64,000 nt of DNA from Curtobacterium sp. 'Ferrero' (GCF_002412165.1 NZ_NXIA01000008.1:1-64000), one strand, 5' to 3'; shown: positions 1 through 9,504, numbered from the stretch's first letter. Made by a program: numbers and translations. Notes: generated by a model from the sequence alone, not told the origin.

Positions 1-2341
1 CGACCGTGCCGGCGCCGTGCCGGGTCGGCATCGCCTTGCCGCGGTCACCGAAGTAGAGGACGGCGCGCCAGTCCTCGACGACGGTCTCCGGCTCGGGCTG
101 CAGCCCCTTGCGGGCACGCCGGCGGTCCTGCTTCGCCTGCTTCCGGGCACTCCGGCGGGCGGCCCGCGCGGACGGGTCGTAGTACATCCACGCCGTCGCC
201 CACAGCCAGACGTCCACCACCGAGTTCCAGATGCCGATGTAGGCGACGATGGCGTACATCGCGAGCAGGGCGTTGAAGGCGGCGAAGACCGCGTTGCCCC
301 AGTTCTGCGCCTGGTAGTCGCGGACGAACGTGAAGACCGAGAACGCGACCATCGCGTACGGCGCCAGGACGTACAGCGCCGGCGAGGCGGTCCGGTCGCG
401 GACCTTCGGCGTGCGGGCGAACGGGATCTTCTTCGCGGTCAGTGCCTGCTGGATGCTCTTCAGCACGCCCGCCACGTTGACGGGCATGAGGATGAGGTTG
501 AAGCCGTAGATCCGGAAGATGTCCGTGCGCTTGTAGCCGCAGTACTTCAGGTCGGAGGCGAACAGCCAGAAGTAGGGCAGCGCTGCGAGGAGCACCATCG
601 GGCTGAGCAGCCGCGAGTCGTACGGGTAGGCCAGCAGGAAGATCAGGCCGAGCGAACCCCACGCGATCGACGCCATGTAGTTGACGCGCAGCGACATCTC
701 GACGATGCCGACCCGCTCCCCCCGCTGCCGACGCTCGCGCACCTGGCGCAGGTACTTCGGCAGGATGAGCAGGCCACCGTTCGCCCAGCGTCGGCGCTGC
801 ACGATCAGCGAGCCGAAGTCCGGCGGCGTGGCGCTGTAGGACAGGCGTTCCGGGTAGTTCACGAGGGTCCAGCCGTGCATGCCGAGGTCGACGCTGGACT
901 CGGTGTCCTCGATGACGGTGCGGTCCTGCACGTAGCGCTTCACCTCGAAGCCGCCGACGGTCTCGACCTCCTCGATGTCCTGCAGCGCCCGCGTCCGGAT
1001 GACCGCGTTCGCGCCGACCCAGAAGGTGGCGTTGTGGCGCGACATGCCCTGGTGGAGGATGTGCTGGATGTCGGTCGTCGCACCGGCGAGCCGCTCGATG
1101 CGCGTCGCGGCGCCGCGGAACGACGAGTACGGCGTCTGGGTGACGGCGACGTTCGCGTTCTCCGGCTGCTCGAGGAAGTACACGAGCCGCAGGCAGTAGT
1201 CGCGGAGCAGCACCGAGTCGGCGTCGAGCGTCAGGACGTAGTCGGACGCCGGGACCACGAGGTCGGCCTCCTCGGACGACGGGACCGTGCGCAGCACCGT
1301 GCCGCTCGCGGTCTCCTCGAACGCGTAGGCCCCGCCCAGCAGGCCGATGTACGAGTTGAGGTTCATCGCCTTGTTCGCCTCGTCCGAGAGGTTCACGAAG
1401 CGCTTCCGCTCGAACGTGGTGATCTCGGCCGTGAAGGTCCACGCCAGTCGGCGGGTGAGCTCGAGCGCCCGACGGCTCGTCACCTCGGTGAACGCGGCAC
1501 CGGCGCCGACGGCGTCGACGATCGCGGCCTCGAGCGCCTCGGAGGTCAGGCGGAGCTCGTCGGCGAGGCCGATGAGCACCTGGTCGTGGAAGAAGTGGTC
1601 GACGTGGTCGACGACGTCGTGCTCGCGGGCGTGACGCCGGAGCCAGGCGTCGGCCCAGCGGTGGTGCTCGACGAGCGTGCGGAGTGCGTCCACCGAGGCC
1701 AGCGGCGAGTGCTCGGCGTCGACCTCGGCGGAGAGCAGGGCCTCCTGGAAGCGGCGCGACGGCGCGGCGAGCTGGTTCTGGATGGTCGACGCGACGGCCC
1801 GGGTGCGCTCGAGCTTGTCGAGGACCTCGGGGTCGGTCGGGAACGGGTTGTCGTCGACGAGCAGCACCACGCGCAGCGACGGGTACTCCTGCAGCGCGGC
1901 GGACCAGAGCGTGGTCGCGACGACGTCCGGCTCCTCCGCGTAGCTCGGCACCAAGACGGTCATCGGCGCCTCGTGCCCCTCGCCGAAGTGGCGGTCGAGC
2001 TCGGCACGCGGGACGCGGACGTGGGTGGCGAACCGCTCCATCGCGCCCTGCCGGGCGATGAGGTGCATGAGGGCCGAGAAGGTCAGGAACGTGACGACGA
2101 CCAGGTACGAGATCGCCTCGGTCGTGAAGCGGAAGCTCTCGGTGCCGTAGTCGAGGAACTGGCGGATCACCGTGTAGACGACGTAGGCGAGCCAGAACGC
2201 GATGGTGAGGATGATGGCGACGCGGCCGGAGACGAGCTTCCGGTCGGACGGGCGTGCGTGGAGGGTGTCGAGCGGGCGGGTACGACGCTCGGAACCCCAC
2301 TGCCTGCGGCGCGCTGGAGCGCCGTCGAGCTGGTTGGGCAT
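1..2341 (-). CDS. Cellulose-synthase-like family 2 glycosyltransferase (partial)
   Basis: A processive membrane glycosyltransferase that probably polymerises a cell-surface polysaccharide from a nucleotide sugar. The frame is open for 780 codons from the ATG at 2341 to the window edge, so the C-terminus is missing. Two membrane segments (about residues 41-59 and 77-95) precede the cytosolic GT2 domain. The catalytic part shows LTLDADSVLL (DxD, about residue 373) and QRRRWANGG (QxxRW, about residue 517). More membrane helices follow, for example around LGLIFLLAYPY. An AAGGA ribosome site lies 6 bases before the ATG. Known of the family: DxD binds the nucleotide sugar and QxxRW marks processive synthases. 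The polymer made is not known; no bcsB or PilZ partner is visible. Confidence 0.85.
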   Translation of the reverse strand, partial: MPNQLDGAPARRRQWGSERRTRPLDTLHARPSDRKLVSGRVAIILTIAFWLAYVVYTVIRQFLDYGTESFRFTTEAISYLVVVTFLTFSALMHLIARQGAMERFATHVRVPRAELDRHFGEGHEAPMTVLVPSYAEEPDVVATTLWSAALQEYPSLRVVLLVDDNPFPTDPEVLDKLERTRAVASTIQNQLAAPSRRFQEALLSAEVDAEHSPLASVDALRTLVEHHRWADAWLRRHAREHDVVDHVDHFFHDQVLIGLADELRLTSEALEAAIVDAVGAGAAFTEVTSRRALELTRRLAWTFTAEITTFERKRFVNLSDEANKAMNLNSYIGLLGGAYAFEETASGTVLRTVPSSEEADLVVPASDYVLTLDADSVLLRDYCLRLVYFLEQPENANVAVTQTPYSSFRGAATRIERLAGATTDIQHILHQGMSRHNATFWVGANAVIRTRALQDIEEVETVGGFEVKRYVQDRTVIEDTESSVDLGMHGWTLVNYPERLSYSATPPDFGSLIVQRRRWANGGLLILPKYLRQVRERRQRGERVGIVEMSLRVNYMASIAWGSLGLIFLLAYPYDSRLLSPMVLLAALPYFWLFASDLKYCGYKRTDIFRIYGFNLILMPVNVAGVLKSIQQALTAKKIPFARTPKVRDRTASPALYVLAPYAMVAFSVFTFVRDYQAQNWGNAVFAAFNALLAMYAIVAYIGIWNSVVDVWLWATAWMYYDPSARAARRSARKQAKQDRRRARKGLQPEPETVVEDWRAVLYFGDRGKAMPTRHGAGTV

Positions 2342-2713
2342 GACGGTCCTTCATCCGCCGGTGCCAGCGCGCCATCGGGTCGGCGCGCTTTCGGGTGGCC
2401 CCTGCGGTCGCCTCCGAACCTATGGGGACAGAACGGACGGTGCAGACACCCGGACGGGGGGTCCGGGGCGGGTCGTGCGGGAAACCGCACGATGTTGCGG
2501 GAGGGCCGATCCGCGGCGTGTCGCTACCGGGTCGACGGGGCGCTCAGCGACACGCCGTTCACGTTGCGCGGCCGGTGGTCCCGGTGCGCACGTCCGGCGG
2601 TCGGGTCACCCCACACCCGGCCTGGAGGCGCGGCCTGTCTCCCCGAGTCGGCTCGCGCCGACGGGGTGGTCGCGTCCGTCCGTTCCGAGGGCGCTCTCGT
2701 CCAGCCTGCTCGA
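2342..2713. other. 372-base intergenic stretch upstream of the glycosyltransferase
   Basis: No convincing gene. It holds the promoter region of the leftward glycosyltransferase and the 3' side of the leftward hydrolase. Two hairpins are visible: a GAAA-tetraloop hairpin with 7-bp stem CGTGCGG at 2474-2491, and a terminator-like hairpin at 2641-2666. Confidence 0.6.
2641..2666 (-). terminator. Hairpin downstream of the alpha/beta hydrolase
   Basis: CCCC and GTCGGC pair with GCCGAC and GGGG around a TCGC loop, with a 2-base bulge. It lies about 50 bases past the hydrolase stop codon. There is no T tract, as is usual in high-GC actinobacteria. Confidence 0.4.
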
Positions 2714-3502
2714 TCAGGAGTGCTCGATCAGGATCGCTTCGGTGAAGGCGACGATCGCGGCGGTGAGGGCGTCGGGTGCTTCGAGCGGGATGAGGTGCCC
2801 GGTGTCCGGCAGCTCGAGGAACTCGCCGTCGGCCAGGTACGAGAGGAGGTTCTCCCGCAGGACGTCGACGGGCTCGACGCGGTCGTGCTGGCCGGCGATG
2901 ACGAGTGTCCGGACCGTGATCGCTCGAGTGGCTGTGGTGATGTCCTCGGCGATCCCCTGCATCGGCCACGCGGTCCGCGCTTCGACGCTCCCGCTGGCGA
3001 GCGAGTCGACGACCACCTGTTCGGCGAGATCGACGGGCAACCGCGTCGCCGTGAGCACGGCATCCCGCGCGCCGATGACCGACTCCGACGAGTCGTAGGC
3101 GTGGGACAGCCCTGCCTGGTACTCCGGGGTGACCATCGCGGCAGGCTTCGCCGGGCCGGAACCGACGAGCACGAGGCCGCGCAGTCCGGCGGGTCGGCTC
3201 GCGGCGATCAGCTGCGCGACCTTGCCGCCCAGGGAATGTCCGACCAGGACGAAGTCGGTGATCCCCTCCGTCCGGAGGACGGCCGTCGTGTCGGCCGCGA
3301 GCTGCGCCAGTGAGAACGGCCCCGGCAGGTCTCGCGAGCGCCCCCACCCACGATGGTCGATGGCGATGCTGTCCCGGCCGGCGAGCCGGTCCCGGACGGG
3401 CCCCCACGTGCGGCCGGAACCGCCCCAGTAGTGCAGGAACACCAGGGTCGGGCCGTTCCCGTGTCGGCGGTCGGATGCGGGAAGGACGGTGTCGTGCGGC
3501 AT
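2714..3502 (-). CDS. Alpha/beta-fold hydrolase
   Basis: A 262-residue single-domain hydrolase of the alpha/beta superfamily; the substrate is not evident. Visible elements are the oxyanion-hole HYWGGSG (residues 24-30), the nucleophile elbow GHSLGG with Ser90, the acid in GQHDRVEP (about Asp207) and the catalytic His in DTGHLIP (about His236). The start at 3502 is preceded by AGGAG at a good distance. It diverges from the AraC regulator, and the two starts are only about 40 bases apart. The AraC protein may therefore control it. No signal peptide is present, so the enzyme should be cytosolic. Confidence 0.85.
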   Translation of the reverse strand: MPHDTVLPASDRRHGNGPTLVFLHYWGGSGRTWGPVRDRLAGRDSIAIDHRGWGRSRDLPGPFSLAQLAADTTAVLRTEGITDFVLVGHSLGGKVAQLIAASRPAGLRGLVLVGSGPAKPAAMVTPEYQAGLSHAYDSSESVIGARDAVLTATRLPVDLAEQVVVDSLASGSVEARTAWPMQGIAEDITTATRAITVRTLVIAGQHDRVEPVDVLRENLLSYLADGEFLELPDTGHLIPLEAPDALTAAIVAFTEAILIEHS

Positions 3503-3542
3503 GGTGGTGCTGCTCCTCGGTCGGTGGAAGTGGGTCGAGTCC

Positions 3543-4442
3543 ATGCAACTTCCGGACCGGCGGGAACACATCCCGACGAGTGGACGGGTCCTGGTGGATG
3601 CTGGACAGGTGGCGACCGTCCAACAGATGACGTACCAGCTGTCGGGTCCAGCGCCGAGGTCGATCGAGCTGATGACGTTCGACGACCTGCGAGTACGGAA
3701 CGACCGAGGCACGCAGCGAGCCGACTTCACCGTCCTCGGCTTCGTGGACTCGGGTGCGGGGGTGCTCGCCGCCGACTTCGCCGAGCACGCCGTCCGGGCT
3801 GGTTCCGTCGTGGTGCTCACACCCGGGGTGGTCCACCGGTGGCAGGACATCGACAGCGTGGAGGGTCTCCTCGTCGTGTTCCTCCCGACGGCGCCTGCGA
3901 CGGCGTCGACCCGGGCCGTGGCGACCGACCTCGGCGGACGCACGGTGTGGCAGCTCCCCGAGGAGCATCGTCCCTTCATCGACACGGCCCGCGCGCACCT
4001 CGTCCTCGAGAGCGGTGCACCACCGTCCCCCGTCTCGGACGAGGCGATCCGACTCGCGCTCACCTTGTTGCTCGTTCGCCTGGAACCCGCGTCCGCCGAC
4101 CCGGACCCCGGTCAGCCGCTGTTCCGCTCGTTCCGGGAGGCGGTCGAGCGAGATCTCCGGTCGCACCACGATGCGGCGCACTACGCCCGGGTCCTCGGCT
4201 ACTCCCCTCGGACCCTGACCAGAGCCGTCCAGCAGGCCACCGGCGTGACCCCGAAGACGTTCATCAGCGAGCGGTTGGTCCTGGAAGCCAAGCGACTGCT
4301 CGCGCACGACCAGCTGACGGCCACCGCGTGCGCGGCGCGTCTGGGGTTCCTCGATGCCTCCAACTTCAGCGCGATGTTCCGCACGAGGACGGGGCAGACT
4401 CCCGGCGCGTGGCAGCGGCAATCCGCGGCGGGGCGTTCCTGA
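3543..4442 (+). CDS. AraC-family transcriptional regulator
   Basis: A 299-residue regulator. The N-terminal half looks like a cupin-type sensing domain (AGSVVVLTPGVVHRWQ). The C-terminal 90 residues carry the double helix-turn-helix of the AraC family, with the typical LGYSPRTLTRAVQQATGVTP and ACAARLGFLDASNFSAMFR blocks. I chose the ATG at 3543. An ATG at 3489 lies inside the divergent hydrolase coding region, and a third in-frame ATG at 3627 is also possible. Family knowledge: such proteins usually activate the adjacent divergent gene in response to a small ligand; the hydrolase is the obvious candidate target. The ligand is unknown. Confidence 0.85.
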   Translation: MQLPDRREHIPTSGRVLVDAGQVATVQQMTYQLSGPAPRSIELMTFDDLRVRNDRGTQRADFTVLGFVDSGAGVLAADFAEHAVRAGSVVVLTPGVVHRWQDIDSVEGLLVVFLPTAPATASTRAVATDLGGRTVWQLPEEHRPFIDTARAHLVLESGAPPSPVSDEAIRLALTLLLVRLEPASADPDPGQPLFRSFREAVERDLRSHHDAAHYARVLGYSPRTLTRAVQQATGVTPKTFISERLVLEAKRLLAHDQLTATACAARLGFLDASNFSAMFRTRTGQTPGAWQRQSAAGRS

Positions 4443-4579
4443 CCTGGACCAGACGCGAACATCGGCGTTGGTCTCCTGCTCCTGGTCGGATCGGTCGCGC
4501 GACATGCCGCTCGTGTCCACGGCGGTCGCAGAACGTGTCGCCGCTGGGCGCTCCCGACGGCATGTCGTGCGGGGGGCGG

Positions 4580-5587
4580 TCAGCGACCGCGTGCGAGCAG
4601 CCAGAGCAGGTACGGCGCGCCGACCACCCCGGTGACGACGCCGACCGGCAGCGCGGTCCCGGGGATCGCGTACTGGGCGAGGAGGTCCCCGCCGAGCACG
4701 ATCACCGCGCCGACCGCCGCCGACGGCCCCAGGGCGACCCGACCTCCCCCGACGAGCCGCCGGGCGATCGGTGCCGACATCAGCGCCACGAACGACACCG
4801 GTCCGGCGGTCGCGACGGCGGCGGCGGTCAGGCACACGGCGGTGAGCAGGAGCAGCACCTTCGCGCGGTCCGGCCGGAGTCCGAGGGCGGATGCGACCTC
4901 GTCACCGAGCGCGAGGATCGTCAGGCGCGGCGACTGCACGAGCGCGAGCACCATGAGCACGACGAAGGCGACGCCGAGCACGACGACGCTGCCCCGGTCG
5001 ACCGCGTTCAGGGAACCGGAGAGCCAGAGCAGCGCCGTCCCGGCCTGCGTGACCGTGCCGCTCGTGAGCATCCACCCGGTGACGGCGAGGCAGATCGCGG
5101 CGACGCCGATGCCGACGAGCACGACACGGTTCCCGGAGATCCCGCGCTGCCACGCGAGGAGCGCGACCGCGAGGGCGACCACCACCGCACCGACGAGCAC
5201 GGCGCCGAAGAGCGGGCCGCCGGACGCGCCGAACAGCACGATCGCGGTGATCCCCGCCGCCGACGCACCCGACGAGACGCCGATGACGTCGGGGCTCGCG
5301 ATCGGGTTCCGCACGACGCTCTGCACGATCGCCCCGGCGACGCCGAGCGCCGCGCCGACGAACAGCGCGCCGAACACCCGCGGGCCACGGAGCTGCCCGA
5401 TGACGAAGTCCGCGATCGCGTCGCCGTGGCCGAACGCCGCGCCGACGACCTGCGCCGGTGTCAGCGGGATCTCGCCGACGCCGAGGCCGGTCAGCACGAG
5501 CGCGACGAGCAGCACGAGGACGGCCCCGAGCACGGCGGCCTCGCGGCGAGCGCCGACGAGCCGGCGACGGGTGGGTACGACGGTCAC
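4580..5587 (-). CDS. FecCD-family iron-siderophore ABC permease, second subunit
   Basis: A 335-residue polytopic permease of the BtuC/FecCD family, the FepG/FecD-like half of a heterodimeric siderophore importer. It has hydrophobic segments throughout and the family blocks LRGPRVFGALFVGAALGVAG, VVRNPIASPDVIGVSSGAS and GPVSFVALMSAPIARRLVG. The GTG start overlaps the stop of the upstream permease by 4 bases (GTGA), so the two are translationally coupled. No ATPase or substrate-binding protein is encoded next to it, which is unusual for the family. The 138 bases beyond the stop, towards the convergent araC gene, show no clear hairpin. Confidence 0.9.
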   Translation of the reverse strand: MTVVPTRRRLVGARREAAVLGAVLVLLVALVLTGLGVGEIPLTPAQVVGAAFGHGDAIADFVIGQLRGPRVFGALFVGAALGVAGAIVQSVVRNPIASPDVIGVSSGASAAGITAIVLFGASGGPLFGAVLVGAVVVALAVALLAWQRGISGNRVVLVGIGVAAICLAVTGWMLTSGTVTQAGTALLWLSGSLNAVDRGSVVVLGVAFVVLMVLALVQSPRLTILALGDEVASALGLRPDRAKVLLLLTAVCLTAAAVATAGPVSFVALMSAPIARRLVGGGRVALGPSAAVGAVIVLGGDLLAQYAIPGTALPVGVVTGVVGAPYLLWLLARGR

Positions 5588-6615
5588 AGTCCCCGCACCG
5601 CCCGGGACCGCACGAGGGCGATGAACACCGGTGCGCCGATGAGCGCCGTCACGATGCCGACCTGGAGCTCGCCGGGGTAGGCCACGACGCGGCCGATGAC
5701 GTCGGCGACGAGCAGGAGCGCCGGGGCGACGATCGCGGAGAGCAGGATCGTCCAGCGGTTGTCGGGTCCGGTCAGGCGTCGGACGGCGTGCGGCACCGCG
5801 AGGCCGACGAAGGCGACCGGGCCGGCGGCGGCGACGGCGGAACCGGCGAGCAGCACGGTGACGACCCCGCCGACGACCCGCACCAGGACCACGCGCTGGC
5901 CGAGCGAGGCGGCGAGCTCGTCGCCGAGCGCGAGGGTGTTCAGCGAGCGTCCGAGGCCGAGCGCGACGACGAGGCCGACGAGCACGGGCGCGGTGATGAC
6001 CGCGGCGGTGCCGAGGTCCTTGCCGGCGAGCGCCCCCACCTGCCAGAAGCGCAGCTGGTCGAGCAGGGACTGGTTCGTGACGAGCACCGCGGTGGTGATC
6101 GACGACAGCGCGGCCGCGACGACGGCACCGGAGAGCGCGAGGCCGACCGGGGTGAGGCCGCGGCGGGCGACGGCGGCGATGCCGTAGACGAGGAGCGCGG
6201 CGAGTCCGGCGCCGACGAACGCGAACGGCAGGTAGGACGCGGTGCCGCTGATCCCGAACACCGCGATGCCGACGACGACCGCGAGGGAGGCGCCGGCGTT
6301 CACCCCGAGGATGCTCGGGTCGGCGAGCGGGTTCCGGGTGACCCCTTGCATGACGGCGCCGGCGACCCCGAGCGCCGCCCCGGCGAGGAGCCCGACGACG
6401 GTCCGCGGGACCCGGTTGCCGAGCACGATGAGCCCGATCTCGTCGGTGCGTCCCGGGTGCAGCACGGTGTCGAGGACGGTGCCGAGCGGGATGGGCCGCG
6501 AGCCGAACGCCACCGACAGGCCGACGGCGACGAGGAGGACCACGACCGCCAGCACGGTTGCCCGGACGAGACGGGCGACGGAGCTGGGCGCGGGCGCGGT
6601 GACGGGAGTGGCCAT
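5584..6615 (-). CDS. FecCD-family iron-siderophore ABC permease, first subunit
   Basis: A 343-residue polytopic membrane protein, the FepD/FecC-like partner of the next gene. Family signatures include NRVPRTVVGLLAGAALGVAG, GVTRNPLADPSILGVNAGAS and GPVAFVGLAVPHAVRRLTG. The ATG at 6615 is the first plausible start; upstream extension runs into non-permease sequence. Together with the coupled downstream permease it would form the channel dimer for a ferric siderophore. I saw no good DtxR/IdeR iron box in the 188 bases upstream, so iron regulation is inferred only from the family. The ATPase and binding protein must come from another locus. Confidence 0.9.
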   Translation of the reverse strand: MATPVTAPAPSSVARLVRATVLAVVVLLVAVGLSVAFGSRPIPLGTVLDTVLHPGRTDEIGLIVLGNRVPRTVVGLLAGAALGVAGAVMQGVTRNPLADPSILGVNAGASLAVVVGIAVFGISGTASYLPFAFVGAGLAALLVYGIAAVARRGLTPVGLALSGAVVAAALSSITTAVLVTNQSLLDQLRFWQVGALAGKDLGTAAVITAPVLVGLVVALGLGRSLNTLALGDELAASLGQRVVLVRVVGGVVTVLLAGSAVAAAGPVAFVGLAVPHAVRRLTGPDNRWTILLSAIVAPALLLVADVIGRVVAYPGELQVGIVTALIGAPVFIALVRSRAVRGL

Positions 6616-6803
6616 GGGGACTGGGGCAACCCTAACGCGCGGCGTTGCCAGCCTCCCGGGAGCCGGCTGTCGGCGTTCGGCACCCGCCGAGCGAGCCGTG
6701 AGCGGACGCAGTGCTCGTTCATAGGGTCTCCTTTGGGAACGGGCCTGTACTGGACTCCGTCGACGCCCCGTCCGGGTCGTCGAGGGACGACCGGAGAGCA
6801 CCG

Positions 6804-8330
6804 ATGAACGAGACCCCGAACCCCGCCGCCGACGACACGACCGGCGAGGCGCACCGCACCGCCGCCGACGCTGCGCAGGGCCAGGCCCAGCCGCAGCCGC
6901 AGGCCGGGACGTCGTGGGAGGCACCGCACGCCGATCCCGCGACGCTGCGTCCCGCCTACGCGTTCGACGGGAGCGGCCCGTACCTGTACGGACCCGACGG
7001 CTCCGGCCCCTACGCCTACGCCGCGGACGGCCGCGGTCCGTACCTGATCGGCAGCCCGGCGCTGGCGGGACAGCACTGGGCGCACGGCGCCGCGGCGCTG
7101 AACCACCCGGGGTACGCCTCCGCATCGGCGACCACGAAGCGTCCGCGTCGGCTGGGACTCATGATCGGCTCCGGTGTCGCCGCACTGGCGATCCTCGGTG
7201 CGGCCGGCGGCACCGCACTCGGGCTGTCGTCGATGCACACCACGACGACGTCGACCCAGTCGCAGGGCACGACCACGCTGCCCGGCTCGGGATCGGGCAG
7301 CAGCGACGGCAGCAGCAGCGACGGCAGCGGCACGAACGGATTCACCGTGCCCGGCAGCGGGACCGGCAGCGGCAGCAGCAGCGGCAGCAGCGGGACGGCC
7401 ACCGAGTCGGCGGCGACCGCGGCCACGGCGGCGCAGAAGAAGGGCGTCGTGACGATCAACACGATCCTGAACTACGACGAGTCGTCCCAGGCGGCCGGGA
7501 CCGGCATGATCCTGACGTCGAACGGCACCGTCCTCACGAACAACCACGTCATCCAGGGCGCGACGAGCATCACCGTCACGGACGAGACCACCGGCAAGCA
7601 GTACAAGGCGGACGTCGTCGGCACGGACGCCACGCACGACGTCGCCGTGCTGAAGCTCGAGGACGCGTCGGGCCTGTCGACGGTGACCCTCGACGACGAC
7701 GGCGAACCGTCCACGGGCGACACCGTCACCGACGTCGGCAACGCCGAGGGCACGGGCAACCTCGTGGCCGCCGAGGGCACGGTGACCGCCACCGACCAGG
7801 ACATCCAGGTGCAGAGCGAGTCCGGCACGGGCACCGAGTCGCTGCAGGGCCTCATCGAGGTCGCGGCGGACATCGTCTCGGGCGACTCGGGCGGTCCGGT
7901 GCTCGACAGCGAGGGCGAGGTCGTCGGCATGGCCACCGCCGCGTCGTCCGGTTCGGCGCAGGTCACCGGGTACGCGATCCCGATCACGACGGCCAAGTCG
8001 ATCGCGGACAAGATCCTCGCGGGTGAGTCGTCGAGCACGATCACCATCGGGCTGCCCGCGTTCCTCGGGGTCGAGGTCAGCCAGGACCAGTCCGCGACGA
8101 CCGGTGTGACGGTGGCCGGGACGGTCGAGGGTTCGGGTGCGGCTGCGGCCGGCCTGGAGTCGGGTGACGTCATCACCGCCGTCGACGGCACCGCGATCGC
8201 GTCCTCGGACCAGCTCACCCAGGAGATCCAGGCGCACTCGGTCGGTGAGAAGGTCACCGTGACCTACACCGACAGCGCGGGCACCGCCCACACGGTGACG
8301 GTCACGCTGACCGCGGGACCCGCGGCCTAG
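6804..8330 (+). CDS. Membrane-anchored HtrA-like (S1C) serine protease with PDZ domain
   Basis: A 508-residue envelope protease. Residues 1-117 are cytosolic and low complexity, with three tandem decapeptides (residues 54-83: FDGSGPYLYG, PDGSGPYAYA, ADGRGPYLIG). A membrane anchor follows at about 118-142, then a Gly/Ser/Thr linker to about 205. The protease domain has His248 (NNHVIQG), Asp279 (ATHDVAVL) and Ser362 (SGDSGGPVLD). A PDZ domain fills the last 95 residues (GLESGDVITAVDG). The start at 6804 follows GGAGAG; an upstream in-frame ATG at 6711 lacks such a site. Family role: quality control or regulated proteolysis outside the membrane. The decapeptides are the odd feature. Confidence 0.9.
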   Translation: MNETPNPAADDTTGEAHRTAADAAQGQAQPQPQAGTSWEAPHADPATLRPAYAFDGSGPYLYGPDGSGPYAYAADGRGPYLIGSPALAGQHWAHGAAALNHPGYASASATTKRPRRLGLMIGSGVAALAILGAAGGTALGLSSMHTTTTSTQSQGTTTLPGSGSGSSDGSSSDGSGTNGFTVPGSGTGSGSSSGSSGTATESAATAATAAQKKGVVTINTILNYDESSQAAGTGMILTSNGTVLTNNHVIQGATSITVTDETTGKQYKADVVGTDATHDVAVLKLEDASGLSTVTLDDDGEPSTGDTVTDVGNAEGTGNLVAAEGTVTATDQDIQVQSESGTGTESLQGLIEVAADIVSGDSGGPVLDSEGEVVGMATAASSGSAQVTGYAIPITTAKSIADKILAGESSSTITIGLPAFLGVEVSQDQSATTGVTVAGTVEGSGAAAAGLESGDVITAVDGTAIASSDQLTQEIQAHSVGEKVTVTYTDSAGTAHTVTVTLTAGPAA

Positions 8331-8343
8331 TCGGGGCGGGCGC

Positions 8344-9504
8344 TCAGCCGAGCACGGCCCGCACGACCGACCGGTACACGTTGGCCGGGGACTCCGCCGA
8401 GAAGGCGGTCTCCCCGGCTTCCGTGCGTCCGACGCGGGCGAACCCGTATCCGTCGGCGTGCACGAACGTGACGGGCTCCGGTCGTCCGGGTCGGCGCAGG
8501 TGGGACACGGTCCAGGGTGCGGCCCAGAACCGGGCGAGGCGCGGATCGGCCTCGGCGACGGCCGTCGGCAGGTCGGGTGCGTCGGCGTCGCCGCCGAGCC
8601 GGCGCGCGAGCACGTCCGCCCGGAGCGACCCCGTGCGGAAGGGGAACGTCCACTGCGGGCCGACGCCGAGCCTCCCGGCCAGCAGCGCGGTGACGCGCTC
8701 CGGCGTCGCCGACGCGACCACCGCGTCGTCCGTCCCGTCGACGACGGTGCGGTCCCAGGCCTGGAGGCGCGTCTCGCGCCCGTCGGGCAGCCGCTGTTCC
8801 AGCGTGGTCGGCCTGGTGTCGTCGCCCCAGGGGGCGAGCAGCGCCTGCGTCGACTCGGGCAGGGTGCCGAGTCTGCCGACGAGGCCGGCGTCGATGAGTT
8901 CGCGGCCCGCCGGGCTGCGCAGGAGCGACGGGTTCCACCGGCGTCCAGCGAGGCTGCGCAGCGTGGTCGTCGCGGCGGCGCTCAGCCGGGGCCCGTCGAG
9001 CTCCGCGGCCGCGGGCGGGTCCGGCAGTGGTTCGAGGTCGCGTGCCGGCCGGCCCGGTGTCGGTTCGGTGGCACGGACGGACTCGAGGACGGTGAGGACG
9101 AGGTCGTCGGTGGCGAGCATGCGCGCGAGCGGACGTTCGATCGTGAGGTCGACGCGGTGCCGACCGGTGACGAAGAGCAGGTGGGCGCCGGTGACGTCCC
9201 CGCCGTCGTCGTCGGCGTCGGGCCGCACGTACTCGACGAGGCGGGCCGGGGCCCCTGCGGTGGTCCAGACGTCGGCACCGACGAGCAGCAGCCCCTCGAC
9301 GGCCCCGGGCAGGCGTTCGAGGAGGCTCGTGTGCTCCTCGGCGATCGTGCGGTCGCTCGGGCGGGAGCGGACCGTGAGCACGGCGTCGTCGCCGGCGAGG
9401 CGGAGGTCGGCCTGCGGGTCGTCCTCCCGGCGCCAGTGGTCCGGGCGCCGGAGGGTGAGGCGTGCGGTGCGGTCCTCGGTGCCGGGGTGGACTGGGACTG
9501 CCAT
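8344..9504 (-). CDS. Hypothetical protein, 386 residues
   Basis: I do not recognise this protein. It is soluble with no signal peptide, rich in Arg, Asp, Leu and Pro. The first 130 residues (RPDHWRR, LVEYVRPDADD, HLLFVTGRHRVDLTIE) loosely resemble the single-domain DcrB/DUF1795 fold seen in actinobacterial cell-surface and secretion-associated proteins; this is a weak impression. The C-terminal 100 residues (GPQWTFPFRTGSLRADVLAR, ADPRLARFWAAPWTVSHL) form a second compact region. It converges on the HtrA-like gene with only 13 bases between stop codons. Coding is supported by conserved-looking amino-acid composition and strong third-position GC. Confidence 0.7.
   Translation of the reverse strand: MAVPVHPGTEDRTARLTLRRPDHWRREDDPQADLRLAGDDAVLTVRSRPSDRTIAEEHTSLLERLPGAVEGLLLVGADVWTTAGAPARLVEYVRPDADDDGGDVTGAHLLFVTGRHRVDLTIERPLARMLATDDLVLTVLESVRATEPTPGRPARDLEPLPDPPAAAELDGPRLSAAATTTLRSLAGRRWNPSLLRSPAGRELIDAGLVGRLGTLPESTQALLAPWGDDTRPTTLEQRLPDGRETRLQAWDRTVVDGTDDAVVASATPERVTALLAGRLGVGPQWTFPFRTGSLRADVLARRLGGDADAPDLPTAVAEADPRLARFWAAPWTVSHLRRPGRPEPVTFVHADGYGFARVGRTEAGETAFSAESPANVYRSVVRAVLG

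Noticed and set aside
17..3313. A very long rightward open frame antisense to the glycosyltransferase and hydrolase
   Set aside because: It crosses two real genes and an intergenic region without change in composition; no start signal or family motif.
6616..6803. Iron box upstream of the siderophore permease genes
   Set aside because: AACCCTAAC near 6630 shares a few bases with the DtxR consensus but lacks the second half-site.
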